From the NCBI GenBank assembly GCA_019347805.1, contig JAHWKR010000013.1, positions 30,630 through 66,681 on the forward strand: 36,052 nucleotides of DNA, read 5' to 3'. The translations under genes were made by a program, and so were the position numbers. Origin of the DNA: Methanobacteriota archaeon (GTDB lineage: Archaea > Thermoplasmatota > E2 > JACPAO01 > JAHWKR01). This document shows positions 5,175 through 14,152 of the stretch, piece by piece (the first letter of the stretch is position 1; each line of letters opens with the position of its first letter). A model generated the notes under the pieces. That model had not been told where the DNA came from. It was given only the letters and a program-made list of their open reading frames with translations, and ran no database searches.

Positions 5175-8156
5175 ATGCGGGACGTGGTGGTCATCCGGGC
5201 CCTTGTGCTCATTTTCATGTTCCTTCTGGTCGGCCTCCCGACCGGCTTCGGCCTGCATGACCCCGCGGACGATTGTGCCGATCCTGACGCCTGCGACGCC
5301 GTTCCCGGTGACGACGGGCCGTTCCCGCCGCTTCTTGTCACCGGACATACGGTCTATGCCGCATGGTCCGGCGAACTGGGCGTGGTGCGTGCGCCGCCGC
5401 TCGCGACCCTCGACACAGACGCAGTCGATGGGCCCGGACCAGGGGCCGCCGTCGCTGTCGATATTCCCCGAACGCTGGTCCAGGGCGAGTGCGTTGTCTG
5501 GTTGAGCGGCGATCAACTGGATTGGCGGCCGCGCTACGACCCCGGCGACAATTATCCGTCTGACGCCGACGAGCCCCAAGGTGACGGCTCCGGCGAGGAC
5601 CACGACCCCGACGTGGAGGACGCAACCTGCGAAGATACAGGCGTTCGCGATCCTTCGCTTCCGGCCGATGCCTTCGCAGGGCATGCGACCGACTTCGCCG
5701 CCCTCACAGGGATGTTCACTCCAACGGCCGGCGGCACCGCTGCCTTTGCGGCCGCCACAGAGGCCGGGGATTGCGCGCCCGGTGAGGGTACCGAGATCCG
5801 CTTCCGAGGTCACCTGGATTTCATCAGTCCGAACGGGATCTATCACGAGGTGATGGAGTTCGACCATATCTGCAAAGAGAAGCTCGAATTCATTGATGAC
5901 GTCGACCACCAACTGGTGCACGACGACCGGCAGCCGGCTCGTGACCGTGTCCGCGAGCGTTTTTGGCTCACCCGGACGCACGCCCCCGCCTATGATCCGA
6001 CGATCGATCGCTACTATACCTTCGCGCTCGTCGTCGATACGTGCGCCGGGCAGAACGTGCACGAGGGCGACGTTGAGGTCGATGGGGCGGTCGGGCAGGC
6101 TGCAGGTGCTGCGCGCTCGGCACAAGCCCTGCTCCTCGACCACCTAGGCCCTTCCAGTCAAACCGTGGACCGGTGCACAGACGGCTCGTCGTGGAGTTTC
6201 GATGACACGCCCCGGCAGACCGTGGAACATACTGGGCCGCCGACGGACGGCGGGTACGAGCAGTCTGTGATGCGGGGCGACTCTTTCAATCTGGATCGGA
6301 CATCTGTGACCTTCGGGCTTCATCGGGAGTCGTGTCGATCTCCGGACCTTGTCTGGCCTTACAACAACGACTGGCCCATGTACGGCGATTGCTATGCCGA
6401 GGATCATCTGGGGGCTGCGGTCGACCTGCACATGTTCCAGGAAGACCCGACCGGCGGGTCCTGGGCAGCGTACTCCAATAGCGCCAACGAGATCAACGTC
6501 CCGCCCTGTATTACCGATGGAACGCACTCACAAACGGATGTCGACTGCGACGGGCTGGGGGACGGGGACGAGATCACGAGGTACGGTACCGAACCGGCCG
6601 ATCCCGACACGGACGACGACGGGCTCGATGACGGGGAAGAAGTGCACACGTACGGTACCGATCCGACCGATTTCGACTCCGATGGCGACCGACTCGGCGA
6701 CGGCGATGAGGTGGACGTCTACGGCACCGACCCCACCGGCACCGACACGGACATGGACGGGATCCATGACGGGGATGAGGTCTACACACACGGAACGGAT
6801 CCTACCGATATGGATACGGATGACGATCGGCTCGACGATGGAGAGGAAGTGTATCGATACGGCAGCGATCCGAACCGGGTCGATTCGGACGGCGACAGGA
6901 TCGATGATGGGGACGAAGTGCACACACATGGTACAGACCCGACCGATACGGATACGGATAACGATCGGCTCAGCGATGGACAGGAAGTGGATCGATACGG
7001 CACAGACCCGAAGCGGGTGGATTCGGACGGCGACGGACTTCGTGACGGGGACGAAGTGCATATGCACGACACAGATCCTACAGATGTCGACACGGACGAC
7101 GACGGGTCGGCGGATGGGGACGACCCTTACCCGACCATGCCCGCGCACCCGATCAGCATCACGGCAGCCAAAGAACACTCGTGCGCCTTGTTGGAAGACG
7201 GTACCGTCAAGTGCTGGGGGCAAAACGTCGTGGACGAATTCGTTGACGACCTTACCAACGTCATCAGCATCGATGCGGGCTACTACCATACCTGCGCTCT
7301 TGTCCAGGACGCGACCGTCAAGTGCTGGGGACGGAATCACTACGGCGGGCTTGGCGACGGCACGACCATAGCCCGTGATAAGCCCCTCGCCGTCGAGGGC
7401 CTCACCGACGTTGTCGCGATCAGCTTAGGTGCGTACCATACCTGTGCACGTCTCGCGGACGGCACAGCCGAGTGTTGGGGTCGCAACGACCAGGGCCAAC
7501 TTGGCGACGGGACGACCACGGACCGCACCACCCCTGGGGCGGTCCAGGGCCTCTCCGGCACTGCCCGCATAGACGCCGGCACTTTCCATACGTGCGCTGT
7601 CCTCGTCAGTGGCACCGCCCAATGCTGGGGAGACAACGAGCATGGTCAACTGGGCGATGGAACGGCTACAGACCGCAACACGCCCGTCACGGTGGTCGGC
7701 CTCTCTGATGTCCGCCGGATCGGCGCGGGGTCTTTCCATACGTGCGCGGTCCTCGTGGACGGCACCGCCGAATGCTGGGGCGCCAACTACGATTGGGTGC
7801 TGGGCAACAGAGGGATGACGGGTCACCTGACCCCCGCTCCGGTGGACGGACTCACGAACGCGGTCGAGCTTACCGTCGGTACAGCGCATACATGCACATT
7901 GCTCGCGAACGGCACAGCCAGATGCTGGGGCCAAAACGCGAGTGGCCAGCTCGGAGACGGTACGAATTCACAGCGCGCCACGCCCGTGGAGGTCTTCGGG
8001 TTCATCGAGGGCACGACGATCCACACCTCGTACACCCACACATGCGCCGTGCGCGAGGGTGGCGCCGCATACTGTTGGGGCTCCAATGTTTCAGGCCAGC
8101 TCGGGGATGGCACGACCACGTCACGGACGGTGCCCGTCCTGGCCCGCCTTCGGTAG
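5175..8156 (+). CDS. Large secreted protein with calcium-binding-type repeats and RCC1 repeats
   Basis: A 993-residue exported protein. Residues 1-27 form a signal peptide (VVVIRALVLIFMFLLVGLP). Residues about 28-440 are a Cys-containing domain shared with the next gene (DGPFPPLLVTGHTVYAAW, then EAGDCAPGEG, RERFWLTRTHAP, VDRCTDGSSWSFDDT). Residues about 450-655 hold eight full and one partial 23-residue acidic repeats of the type DTDDDGLDDGEEVHTYGTDP, like thrombospondin type-3 or calcium-binding repeats. Residues about 658-993 hold seven RCC1-type repeats, each with HTCALL..GTVKCWG..N..GQLGDGTT, enough for a seven-bladed propeller; each repeat has two Cys, suggesting disulfides outside the cell. 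No C-terminal membrane anchor is seen. An extracellular adhesion or recognition role is plausible but not shown. TATA-like box at 5144. Confidence 0.8.
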   Translation: MRDVVVIRALVLIFMFLLVGLPTGFGLHDPADDCADPDACDAVPGDDGPFPPLLVTGHTVYAAWSGELGVVRAPPLATLDTDAVDGPGPGAAVAVDIPRTLVQGECVVWLSGDQLDWRPRYDPGDNYPSDADEPQGDGSGEDHDPDVEDATCEDTGVRDPSLPADAFAGHATDFAALTGMFTPTAGGTAAFAAATEAGDCAPGEGTEIRFRGHLDFISPNGIYHEVMEFDHICKEKLEFIDDVDHQLVHDDRQPARDRVRERFWLTRTHAPAYDPTIDRYYTFALVVDTCAGQNVHEGDVEVDGAVGQAAGAARSAQALLLDHLGPSSQTVDRCTDGSSWSFDDTPRQTVEHTGPPTDGGYEQSVMRGDSFNLDRTSVTFGLHRESCRSPDLVWPYNNDWPMYGDCYAEDHLGAAVDLHMFQEDPTGGSWAAYSNSANEINVPPCITDGTHSQTDVDCDGLGDGDEITRYGTEPADPDTDDDGLDDGEEVHTYGTDPTDFDSDGDRLGDGDEVDVYGTDPTGTDTDMDGIHDGDEVYTHGTDPTDMDTDDDRLDDGEEVYRYGSDPNRVDSDGDRIDDGDEVHTHGTDPTDTDTDNDRLSDGQEVDRYGTDPKRVDSDGDGLRDGDEVHMHDTDPTDVDTDDDGSADGDDPYPTMPAHPISITAAKEHSCALLEDGTVKCWGQNVVDEFVDDLTNVISIDAGYYHTCALVQDATVKCWGRNHYGGLGDGTTIARDKPLAVEGLTDVVAISLGAYHTCARLADGTAECWGRNDQGQLGDGTTTDRTTPGAVQGLSGTARIDAGTFHTCAVLVSGTAQCWGDNEHGQLGDGTATDRNTPVTVVGLSDVRRIGAGSFHTCAVLVDGTAECWGANYDWVLGNRGMTGHLTPAPVDGLTNAVELTVGTAHTCTLLANGTARCWGQNASGQLGDGTNSQRATPVEVFGFIEGTTIHTSYTHTCAVREGGAAYCWGSNVSGQLGDGTTTSRTVPVLARLR

Positions 8157-8237
8157 AGGATCCGATCGTTCGCCGCGTCGAAGGGCACCGATCAGCGCGA
8201 AGAAGCAGGACCCATACGGTTCACGCGATAACTTGAC

Positions 8238-8249
8238 AAAAATTAAAGA
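8238..8249 (+). promoter_or_regulatory. AT-rich promoter element of the gene at 8272
   Basis: The AT-rich stretch AAAAATTAAAG stands out in GC-rich surroundings and lies about 28 nt upstream of the ATG at 8272. It is placed as expected for a TATA box and supports that start over the upstream extension of the frame. Confidence 0.45.
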
Positions 8250-8271
8250 ACCGGGGTGGTCTTCGGAACGT

Positions 8272-9708
8272 ATGCGGTGCGTGGTCCGGCGTCGGCCCAT
8301 AGTGGTCTTGATCCTCATCCTCATTCTATTGGCGCAGACGGTCCTCGGGGCAGACCCCCTCTCGGACGACTGTCGGGACCGCTCGACCTGTGACGCGGTC
8401 CCCGAAGACGACGGGCCGTTCCCCCCCCTGCTTGTCACCGGACACACGGTGTATGCGGCCTGGACCGGCGTCCATGGTGTCGTCCGTACCGGTCCGGGGG
8501 CCACGGCACACGGCGATCCTGACCCAGAAGCGCCTGGCGGGCTTCCCACGAGGATCCCTGACGGCCGTTTGGCTCAGGCGGAGTGCATCGTCTGGGTGAC
8601 CGGCGAGAGGCTTTCGTTCCATCCCGCAGAACACGAGGCGGCTCTCTTGGCAGAAGACGGATCCGTGAAGCCCATCATCGCGAACGACCACCCATCGGAT
8701 GCGGACGAGGATGATCCTCGGTTCCAGGAGCGCTTCCGGGACCATGACCCGGACCATGAGGGAGTAGGCTGTGACGCCGACCTCGCGGATCCTGCCCCGC
8801 CGGGGCTCGTCGACTGGGGCTTGCCGACCGATTTCGCGGCGCTCTCAGGACTGTTCACGCCGACCGACGGTAGGACCACGCGTTTCGCTGCCGCCGTCGA
8901 AGCGGGTGATTGCGCACCAGGCGAGGGGTCGTCTTTGCGCTTCCGGGCCCACCTCGACTTCATCGACCCCTGGGGCGTCCCGCATGAGGTGGTGGAGTTC
9001 GACCATGTCTGTCCGCCGGCCCTGGAGGTCGCGGATGACGCGCTGCATGACACCTTCCCGGACGCGAGCGACCGCTATGGACAGGAGGGCTGCAAGGTCC
9101 GGGAGCCCACGGTCACCGAAGACGCTGTCTACACCGATCTCGGCGGGCACTGCGCCGCGCTCGTCAGCGACCGGACGCGTGAGCGCTTCTGGCTCACCGC
9201 CACGCACGCACCGGTATACGAGCCGACAATCGGCCGCTACTATTCCTTCGCGCTCGTGGTCGACACCTGCGCCGCGGTGAACGACCAGGACCTAGAGGGC
9301 CGTGACGGTCGCTACGACGTGGATGGTACGTTCGAGCGCGTGCGTCGGAGCCAGGCGACGGTTCTCGGTGCGGGCGGTGTCGACCAAAGGCCGGTGGACC
9401 GGTGCACGGACGGGTCGTCGCTCAGCTTCGACGACACGCTGCGACGGCGGGTGGAACACCTGCGCCCACCTGCGGAATGGGACGAGGTGCTGCGCGGGAA
9501 CGCCTTAAACACAAATCTCCAATCGTTGGATTGGGGGACGCACCGTCCTTCCTGCCGTTCACCCGACCTGGTCTGGCCCCACAACGAGGCGCCGTACGCT
9601 TCCAGCGACTGCTATGCTGAAGACCACATGGCGGCAGCGGTCGACCTGCATCTCTTCGAAGAGGACCCGACCGGGCTTTGGAACTGGATCACGAAAGAGC
9701 TCCGGTAA
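8272..9708 (+). CDS. Secreted protein, paralog of the N-terminal domain of the preceding gene
   Basis: A 478-residue exported protein with a signal peptide (residues about 8-27, PIVVLILILILLAQTVLG). The rest parallels residues about 28-440 of the gene at 5175: DDGPFPPLLVTGHTVYAAWTG, PTDFAALSGLFTPTDG, EAGDCAPGEGSSLRFRAHLD, RERFWLTATHAPVYEPTIGRYYSFALVVDTC and CYAEDHMAAAVDLHLFEEDPTG. It stops just where the other protein begins its acidic repeats. The conserved Cys residues point to an extracellular disulfide-bonded fold. I recognise no named family; tandem duplication followed by loss or gain of the repeat region explains the pair. Confidence 0.75.
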   Translation: MRCVVRRRPIVVLILILILLAQTVLGADPLSDDCRDRSTCDAVPEDDGPFPPLLVTGHTVYAAWTGVHGVVRTGPGATAHGDPDPEAPGGLPTRIPDGRLAQAECIVWVTGERLSFHPAEHEAALLAEDGSVKPIIANDHPSDADEDDPRFQERFRDHDPDHEGVGCDADLADPAPPGLVDWGLPTDFAALSGLFTPTDGRTTRFAAAVEAGDCAPGEGSSLRFRAHLDFIDPWGVPHEVVEFDHVCPPALEVADDALHDTFPDASDRYGQEGCKVREPTVTEDAVYTDLGGHCAALVSDRTRERFWLTATHAPVYEPTIGRYYSFALVVDTCAAVNDQDLEGRDGRYDVDGTFERVRRSQATVLGAGGVDQRPVDRCTDGSSLSFDDTLRRRVEHLRPPAEWDEVLRGNALNTNLQSLDWGTHRPSCRSPDLVWPHNEAPYASSDCYAEDHMAAAVDLHLFEEDPTGLWNWITKELR

Positions 9709-9726
9709 GGCCCGGACCCGCTCGTC

Positions 9727-10620
9727 CTACTTCATCGCCTCGACGAGCGCACGGACGTCCCTCGGCTTCACGTCATGCACCGGGTTCACACCGGCGTGAA
9801 GCGTCGGGTCCTGTTCGCCGTAGGTGAGCTTGCCGGTCTCTTCGTAGAAGACGCCGTAGCCGATGCGGTCCTGTCCCGGGAACGACAGCGCGAAGCCGCG
9901 TGCCCGGTCGGAGGGGTCGTGCGGTTCGATGTCCATGTCCTTGGGCGGCTCGTTGACGTTGTAGATGGTCTGCTTGTACCACTTGAACGTATTGAGCTTG
10001 TTGAAGGTCACGCAGGGGCTGAAGACGTCCACCAGGGCGAAACCCTTGTGCTGGATGGCGCGCTTGACGAGCGCCTGCAGATGTTTCGGGTCACCGGAGA
10101 AGCCGCGGGCGACGAACGTGGCGCCCTCTGCGAGCGCGACCCCGATCGGGTTGAACGGGGGTTCGATGTTGCCGCCGGGGGTGCTCTTGGTGGTGTGGCC
10201 TTCGCCGGAGGTCGGCGAGGTCTGGCCGGTGGTGAGCCCGTAGATCTGGTTGTTCATGACGATGTAGGTCATGTCGACGTTGCGCCGGCAGGCGTGCGCG
10301 AAGTGGCCTGCCCCGATGGCGTAGCCGTCGCCGTCCCCGCCGGTGCCGATGACCGTGAGTTCGGGGTTGGCGAGCTTGACGCCCATGGCGACCGGGAGCA
10401 ACCGACCATGGATGGTGTGCATGCCGTACGGGGTCATGAAGTGGGGCAGGTTGCTGGAGCAGCCGATCCCCGAGATGACCGCCGTGTCGTGGGGCTGGAT
10501 GTTCAGCTCGGCGAGCGCGGTCTGGAGCGCCCGGACGACACCGAAGTCGCCACAGCCGGGGCACCAGGTCGGTTTCGTGTCCGAGATGAGGTCTTTGACG
10601 GTGAGTTCGGTCTCGGCCAT
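9727..10620 (-). CDS. korB: 2-oxoacid:ferredoxin oxidoreductase, beta subunit
   Basis: A 297-residue TPP-binding subunit of the enzyme that oxidatively decarboxylates 2-oxoacids (2-oxoglutarate or pyruvate) to acyl-CoA and reduces ferredoxin. Visible are the cluster ligands CPGCGDFG (Cys20, Cys23), GIGCSSNLPH (Cys54) and SPCVTFN (about residue 205), the TPP/Mg motif GTGGDGDGYAIGAGH, and NNQIYGLTTGQTSPTS. The length is normal for archaeal two-subunit enzymes. Its ATG overlaps the stop of korA by one base (TAATG), so the two are translationally coupled. Sequence alone does not separate 2-oxoglutarate from pyruvate or broad 2-oxoacid specificity. Confidence 0.93.
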   Translation of the reverse strand: MAETELTVKDLISDTKPTWCPGCGDFGVVRALQTALAELNIQPHDTAVISGIGCSSNLPHFMTPYGMHTIHGRLLPVAMGVKLANPELTVIGTGGDGDGYAIGAGHFAHACRRNVDMTYIVMNNQIYGLTTGQTSPTSGEGHTTKSTPGGNIEPPFNPIGVALAEGATFVARGFSGDPKHLQALVKRAIQHKGFALVDVFSPCVTFNKLNTFKWYKQTIYNVNEPPKDMDIEPHDPSDRARGFALSFPGQDRIGYGVFYEETGKLTYGEQDPTLHAGVNPVHDVKPRDVRALVEAMK

Positions 10621-12350
10621 TAGGCGACCACCTCCTGGACAAGGGGGGCGAAGTGCGTGGTGATGTAGCCGGGGGTGAAGGGTTCGCCGTCGTAGCGTCG
10701 GACATTGCCGGTGGCCCAGAGGCCGGTGCGCATGCGGATGTAGTCCTCGAGCTGTCCGGAGGAGGATGCCTCGATGACGTAGAAGGTCTCACCTTCGAGC
10801 ATCTCACGCACGGCGTCTGTGTGGAAGGGGAGGATCCAACGCAGGGTCAACTGGCGGGTCTCGACGCCGTCCTTGGCCATCTGACGGCGCGCTTCGCGCA
10901 GGATGGGCGCGGTGCTGCCCCAGCTGATGAGGATGGGGCCGGTCTCGCCCTCGATCTCGGGCGCCGGGAGTTCCTTGAGGAGGGTGTCGAGCTTGCGGGC
11001 GCGCTTGTCGACCTGGTCGATGCGCACCTTGAGGCTGTTCGGGAGACCGGCGAGGACGTCCGAGATGAGGGTGGCGTCCTCGTCGTGCTCGTCGCTCGCG
11101 GCGATGAACATGAGTTCGGGGGTCCCGGGGATGCTGCGCGGGGAGACACCGGTGTCGGTGATCTTGTAGCGCAGGAAGTCGCCCTCCTTCTTCTCGACGA
11201 CGGCACCGCGGTCGATGGCGTCGACCGGGGGCAGTTCCTTGTCGAGGGTCATGGAGGTCTCGCTGAGGTAGAAGTCGCTCGCCACGAAGACGGGCATCTG
11301 GTAGCGGTCGGCGATCTCGGTCGCCTCGATGCCGGCGAGGTAGGCGTCGTGCGGGTCCTGGGGGGCGACGAGCGCCTTGGGGTAGTCGCCTTGTCCGGCG
11401 CCGAGCATCTGCCACAGGTCGGCCTGCTCGGTCTTGGTGGGAAGACCCGTCGAGGGGCCGCCGCGCATCGAGTTGACGATGACGAGACCGACCTCGGCCA
11501 TGCCGGCAAAGCCGATCGCTTCGGTCATGAGGGCGAGTCCGCCGCCGGAGGTGCCGCACATGGCGCGGGCACCGGCCCAGGCGGCGCCGATCGTGGCGTT
11601 CACGACACCGATCTCGTCCTCCATCTGTTTGACGACGACGCCGTTGTCGGGTCCGACCTGCGCAAGGTAGTGCAGGATGGTGGAGGCGGGGGTCATGGGA
11701 TAGGCGGCGTAGAATGTGAGTCCGGCGGCCATGGCGCCGAGGGCGATGCCCTCGTTGCCGGGGATGAGGGCGCGCTGGGGGCCGACGCGGCCATGCTTGC
11801 GGATGGGTTCGACCTGGGAGGCGAACTCGTAACCCTTGTCGAGGGCCTGGTAGTTCATCTCGACCATCTTCTCGCCCTTGCGGCCGAACTGCGCCTGGAT
11901 GACATCACGGACGCTTTCCGGGTCGAGGCCGACGGCATGGGCGACGGCGCCCACGGCGACCACGTTGGCAAGGAGCGGGGAACCGATCTCTTTCGCCGCT
12001 TCGAGGGCGGTGATGCCGATGTCGGCGGCGCCCTTGGGAAGCTTGATGTCGGAAAGATCGACCTTGCTCGCTTCGTGCACCACGACGCCACCCTCTGCGA
12101 CGAGGGGGGCATGGACCTCGGCGGTCTGGTGGTCGATGCAGAGCAGGACGTCGATGCGGTCGCCGATGCTCTCGACCGGCTCCTCGGAGACGCGGATGTT
12201 GTACCAGACGTGGCCGCCACGGATGACAGACTGGTAGCTGTTGTACGCGTTCACGTGATAGCCGAGCCGGCTGAAGGCACGGGCTAGGATCTGGCCTGTC
12301 GAGGCGACGCCGTCACCGGCTGAGCCACCTACGCGGATGATCGTGTCCAT
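10620..12350 (-). CDS. korA: 2-oxoacid:ferredoxin oxidoreductase, fused gamma-alpha subunit
   Basis: A 576-residue chain. Residues about 1-190 are the gamma domain (IIRVGGSAGDGVASTGQILA, NSYQSVIRGGHVWYNIRVS). Residues about 200-576 are the alpha domain (GNEGIALGAMAAGLTFYAAYPMTPAST, the family's YP(I/M)TPAS substrate loop, then TSGGGLALMTEAIGFAGMAE and MRGGPSTGLPTKTEQADL). With KorB it forms the ferredoxin-reducing 2-oxoacid oxidoreductase. I choose the ATG at 12350: a GGAGGTG ribosome site (12357-12363) lies 6 nt upstream, whereas the in-frame GTG at 12359 overlaps that site. A TATA-like box is at 12405-12415. Confidence 0.93.
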   Translation of the reverse strand: MDTIIRVGGSAGDGVASTGQILARAFSRLGYHVNAYNSYQSVIRGGHVWYNIRVSEEPVESIGDRIDVLLCIDHQTAEVHAPLVAEGGVVVHEASKVDLSDIKLPKGAADIGITALEAAKEIGSPLLANVVAVGAVAHAVGLDPESVRDVIQAQFGRKGEKMVEMNYQALDKGYEFASQVEPIRKHGRVGPQRALIPGNEGIALGAMAAGLTFYAAYPMTPASTILHYLAQVGPDNGVVVKQMEDEIGVVNATIGAAWAGARAMCGTSGGGLALMTEAIGFAGMAEVGLVIVNSMRGGPSTGLPTKTEQADLWQMLGAGQGDYPKALVAPQDPHDAYLAGIEATEIADRYQMPVFVASDFYLSETSMTLDKELPPVDAIDRGAVVEKKEGDFLRYKITDTGVSPRSIPGTPELMFIAASDEHDEDATLISDVLAGLPNSLKVRIDQVDKRARKLDTLLKELPAPEIEGETGPILISWGSTAPILREARRQMAKDGVETRQLTLRWILPFHTDAVREMLEGETFYVIEASSSGQLEDYIRMRTGLWATGNVRRYDGEPFTPGYITTHFAPLVQEVVA

Positions 12351-12404
12351 TTTGGGCACCTCCAGACCCTTCCGGGCCAGGGACGTGGCCGCGCATTCTG
12401 GATA

Positions 12405-12415
12405 GGATATATATC
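12405..12415 (-). promoter_or_regulatory. TATA box of korAB
   Basis: On the minus strand GATATATATCC, about 55 nt upstream of the korA ATG at 12350. Unlike several genes here, korA would have a 5' leader of about 25-30 nt carrying a strong Shine-Dalgarno sequence. Confidence 0.6.
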
Positions 12416-12534
12416 AGATGTTGCTCGGAACACTGCCTTCGGGCCCTTATATGCGCCAGTCTTTGGCATGGAAGCGGCCGGAATGGCCCCTGCCGCCGCC
12501 GTGACCGACACCGCGGCGGGTCGACCGCACAGCC

Positions 12535-13941
12535 TCACTTGTTCATCGCGTGGATGGCATGGCCTTCCGCCGCTTCGGCGGCTTCGTGGATGGCCTCGGC
12601 GAGGGTCGGGTGGGTGTGGATGGTGAGGCCGATGTCATCGGTGTAGGCGCCCATCTCGATGCCGAGGGTCGGCTCGGCGATGAGGTCCGAGGCGTCCGGG
12701 CCGATGATCTGGACACCGAGCACCTCGCCGGTATCTTCGTCGGCGACGATCTTAACGAAGCCTTCCGCTTCCGCGGCGCCGAGGGCGCGGCCGTTCGCGC
12801 CGAACATGAACTTGCCCACCTTGACCTTCCGGCCTTCTTTCTTGGCCTGTTTCTCGTCCAGACCCACGTACGCGATCTCGGGGTCGGTGAAGACGGCGGC
12901 GGGGACGACCTTGTGGTCAAGCGAGGCGCCTTTCTTGCCGGCGATGACCTCGGCGGCGACGGTGCCTTCCTTGGAGGCCTTGTGGGCGAGCGCCATGCCG
13001 GGGACGATGTCGCCGATGGCGAAGATGTGCTGGACGTTGGACCGCGCCTTGTCGTCGATCTTGATGAGCCCCTTGTCGTTCGTCTTGACGCCGGCCCTGT
13101 CGAGTCCGAGCTCTTCGGTGTTGGGTCGGCGGCCGACGGCGACGAGGACGTGGTCGCCCTTGATCTCCTTCTTCTTGCCGTCCTTCCCTTCGACCGTGAC
13201 GGTCACGCCGTCCTTGCCTTTCTTGATCCCGGCGGCCTTGTGCTCCAGGTGGATGTCCATGCCTTTCTTCTTGAGCAGACGGTGGAGGGTCTTGACGACC
13301 TCTTCATCGGTCCCGGGGAGCAGCTGGTCCATCATCTCGACGACGGTCACTTCCGTGCCGAGGTTGTTGTACATGCAGCCGATCTCGAGGCCGATGTAGC
13401 CGCCGCCGATGATGACGAGCTTCTTGGGGACCTTGGTGAGCGCGAGGGCGCCGGTCGAGGAGAGGACCTGTTTCTCGTCGAACTCGAAGCCGTGGATCTG
13501 GATGGGTCGGGAGCCGGTGGCGATGATGGCGTGTTTGAACTCGACGGACTCCTTGCCGTCCTTGGTCTTGACCTCGAGCGTGTTCTTGCCTGTGAATCGC
13601 GCGGTGCCTTCCATGAGCTCGACGCCGTTGCCCTTGAGGAGTTGCTTGACGCCTCCGGTGAGCTTCTTGACCACGCCCTCCTTGAACTCCTGCATCTTCT
13701 TGGCGTCGACCTTGGCGCCCTGGACCGAGATGCCGAACGTGTCGGCGGTCTGGATCTTCTTGTAGGTCTTGGCCGCCGTGATGAGCGCTTTGGAGGGGAT
13801 GCAGCCGACGTTCAGGCAGACCCCGCCGTAGTACTCCTTCTCGATGATGAGGGTCTTCACACCGAGTTGGCCGAGACGGATGGCGGCGACGTATCCTCCG
13901 GGTCCGGCTCCGATGACGACTGTGTCGGTCTTCTTGGGCAT
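12535..13941 (-). CDS. lpd: Dihydrolipoyl dehydrogenase
   Basis: A 468-residue FAD-dependent disulfide oxidoreductase that reoxidises dihydrolipoamide with NAD+. Features in order: FAD-binding GAGPGGYVAA (residues 11-20), redox-active pair GGVCLNVGCIPSK (Cys42 and Cys47), NAD-binding VIIGGGYIGLEIG (about 174-186), second FAD motif IFAIGDIVPGMALAHKASKEG, and the C-terminal HTHPTLAEAIHEAAEA with the catalytic His-Glu. Length is typical. No E1 or E2 subunits of a 2-oxoacid dehydrogenase complex or glycine-cleavage genes lie beside it, so its partner is unknown. It is upstream of korAB in the same direction, but with its own 185-bp gap and a TATA box between, so probably a separate unit. Confidence 0.95.
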   Translation of the reverse strand: MPKKTDTVVIGAGPGGYVAAIRLGQLGVKTLIIEKEYYGGVCLNVGCIPSKALITAAKTYKKIQTADTFGISVQGAKVDAKKMQEFKEGVVKKLTGGVKQLLKGNGVELMEGTARFTGKNTLEVKTKDGKESVEFKHAIIATGSRPIQIHGFEFDEKQVLSSTGALALTKVPKKLVIIGGGYIGLEIGCMYNNLGTEVTVVEMMDQLLPGTDEEVVKTLHRLLKKKGMDIHLEHKAAGIKKGKDGVTVTVEGKDGKKKEIKGDHVLVAVGRRPNTEELGLDRAGVKTNDKGLIKIDDKARSNVQHIFAIGDIVPGMALAHKASKEGTVAAEVIAGKKGASLDHKVVPAAVFTDPEIAYVGLDEKQAKKEGRKVKVGKFMFGANGRALGAAEAEGFVKIVADEDTGEVLGVQIIGPDASDLIAEPTLGIEMGAYTDDIGLTIHTHPTLAEAIHEAAEAAEGHAIHAMNK

Positions 13942-14152
13942 GGTGGGGTCGCGCCGCCTATCAGGGTGTTCTTGAAGAGCGTGTCGGGGGGGTGGCGTGA
14001 AAGGGTGGCACGATGCGAGAGCGCGGCCGATTCCTCGATTGCACGAAGAGTGGCCGAAATCAGGTCACCGCTCGACGTGGTGCTCGATCCCGCATCTCCG
14101 CTCGACCATGCGGCCTGGCTTCGTCAGACCGGTCCATGAGCCCCTCGCCCGC

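Noticed and set aside
5055-6143. Upstream extension of the short-chain dehydrogenase to 653 residues
   Set aside because: The extra 363 residues are antisense to the signal peptide and N-terminal domain of the well-supported secreted protein at 5175. The SDR fold begins at about 5054.
6528-7340. A 270-codon minus-strand frame across the acidic repeats
   Set aside because: It is the mirror of the repeated GAC/GAT codons and shows only Val/Ile/Arg periodicity. The plus-strand repeat protein explains it.
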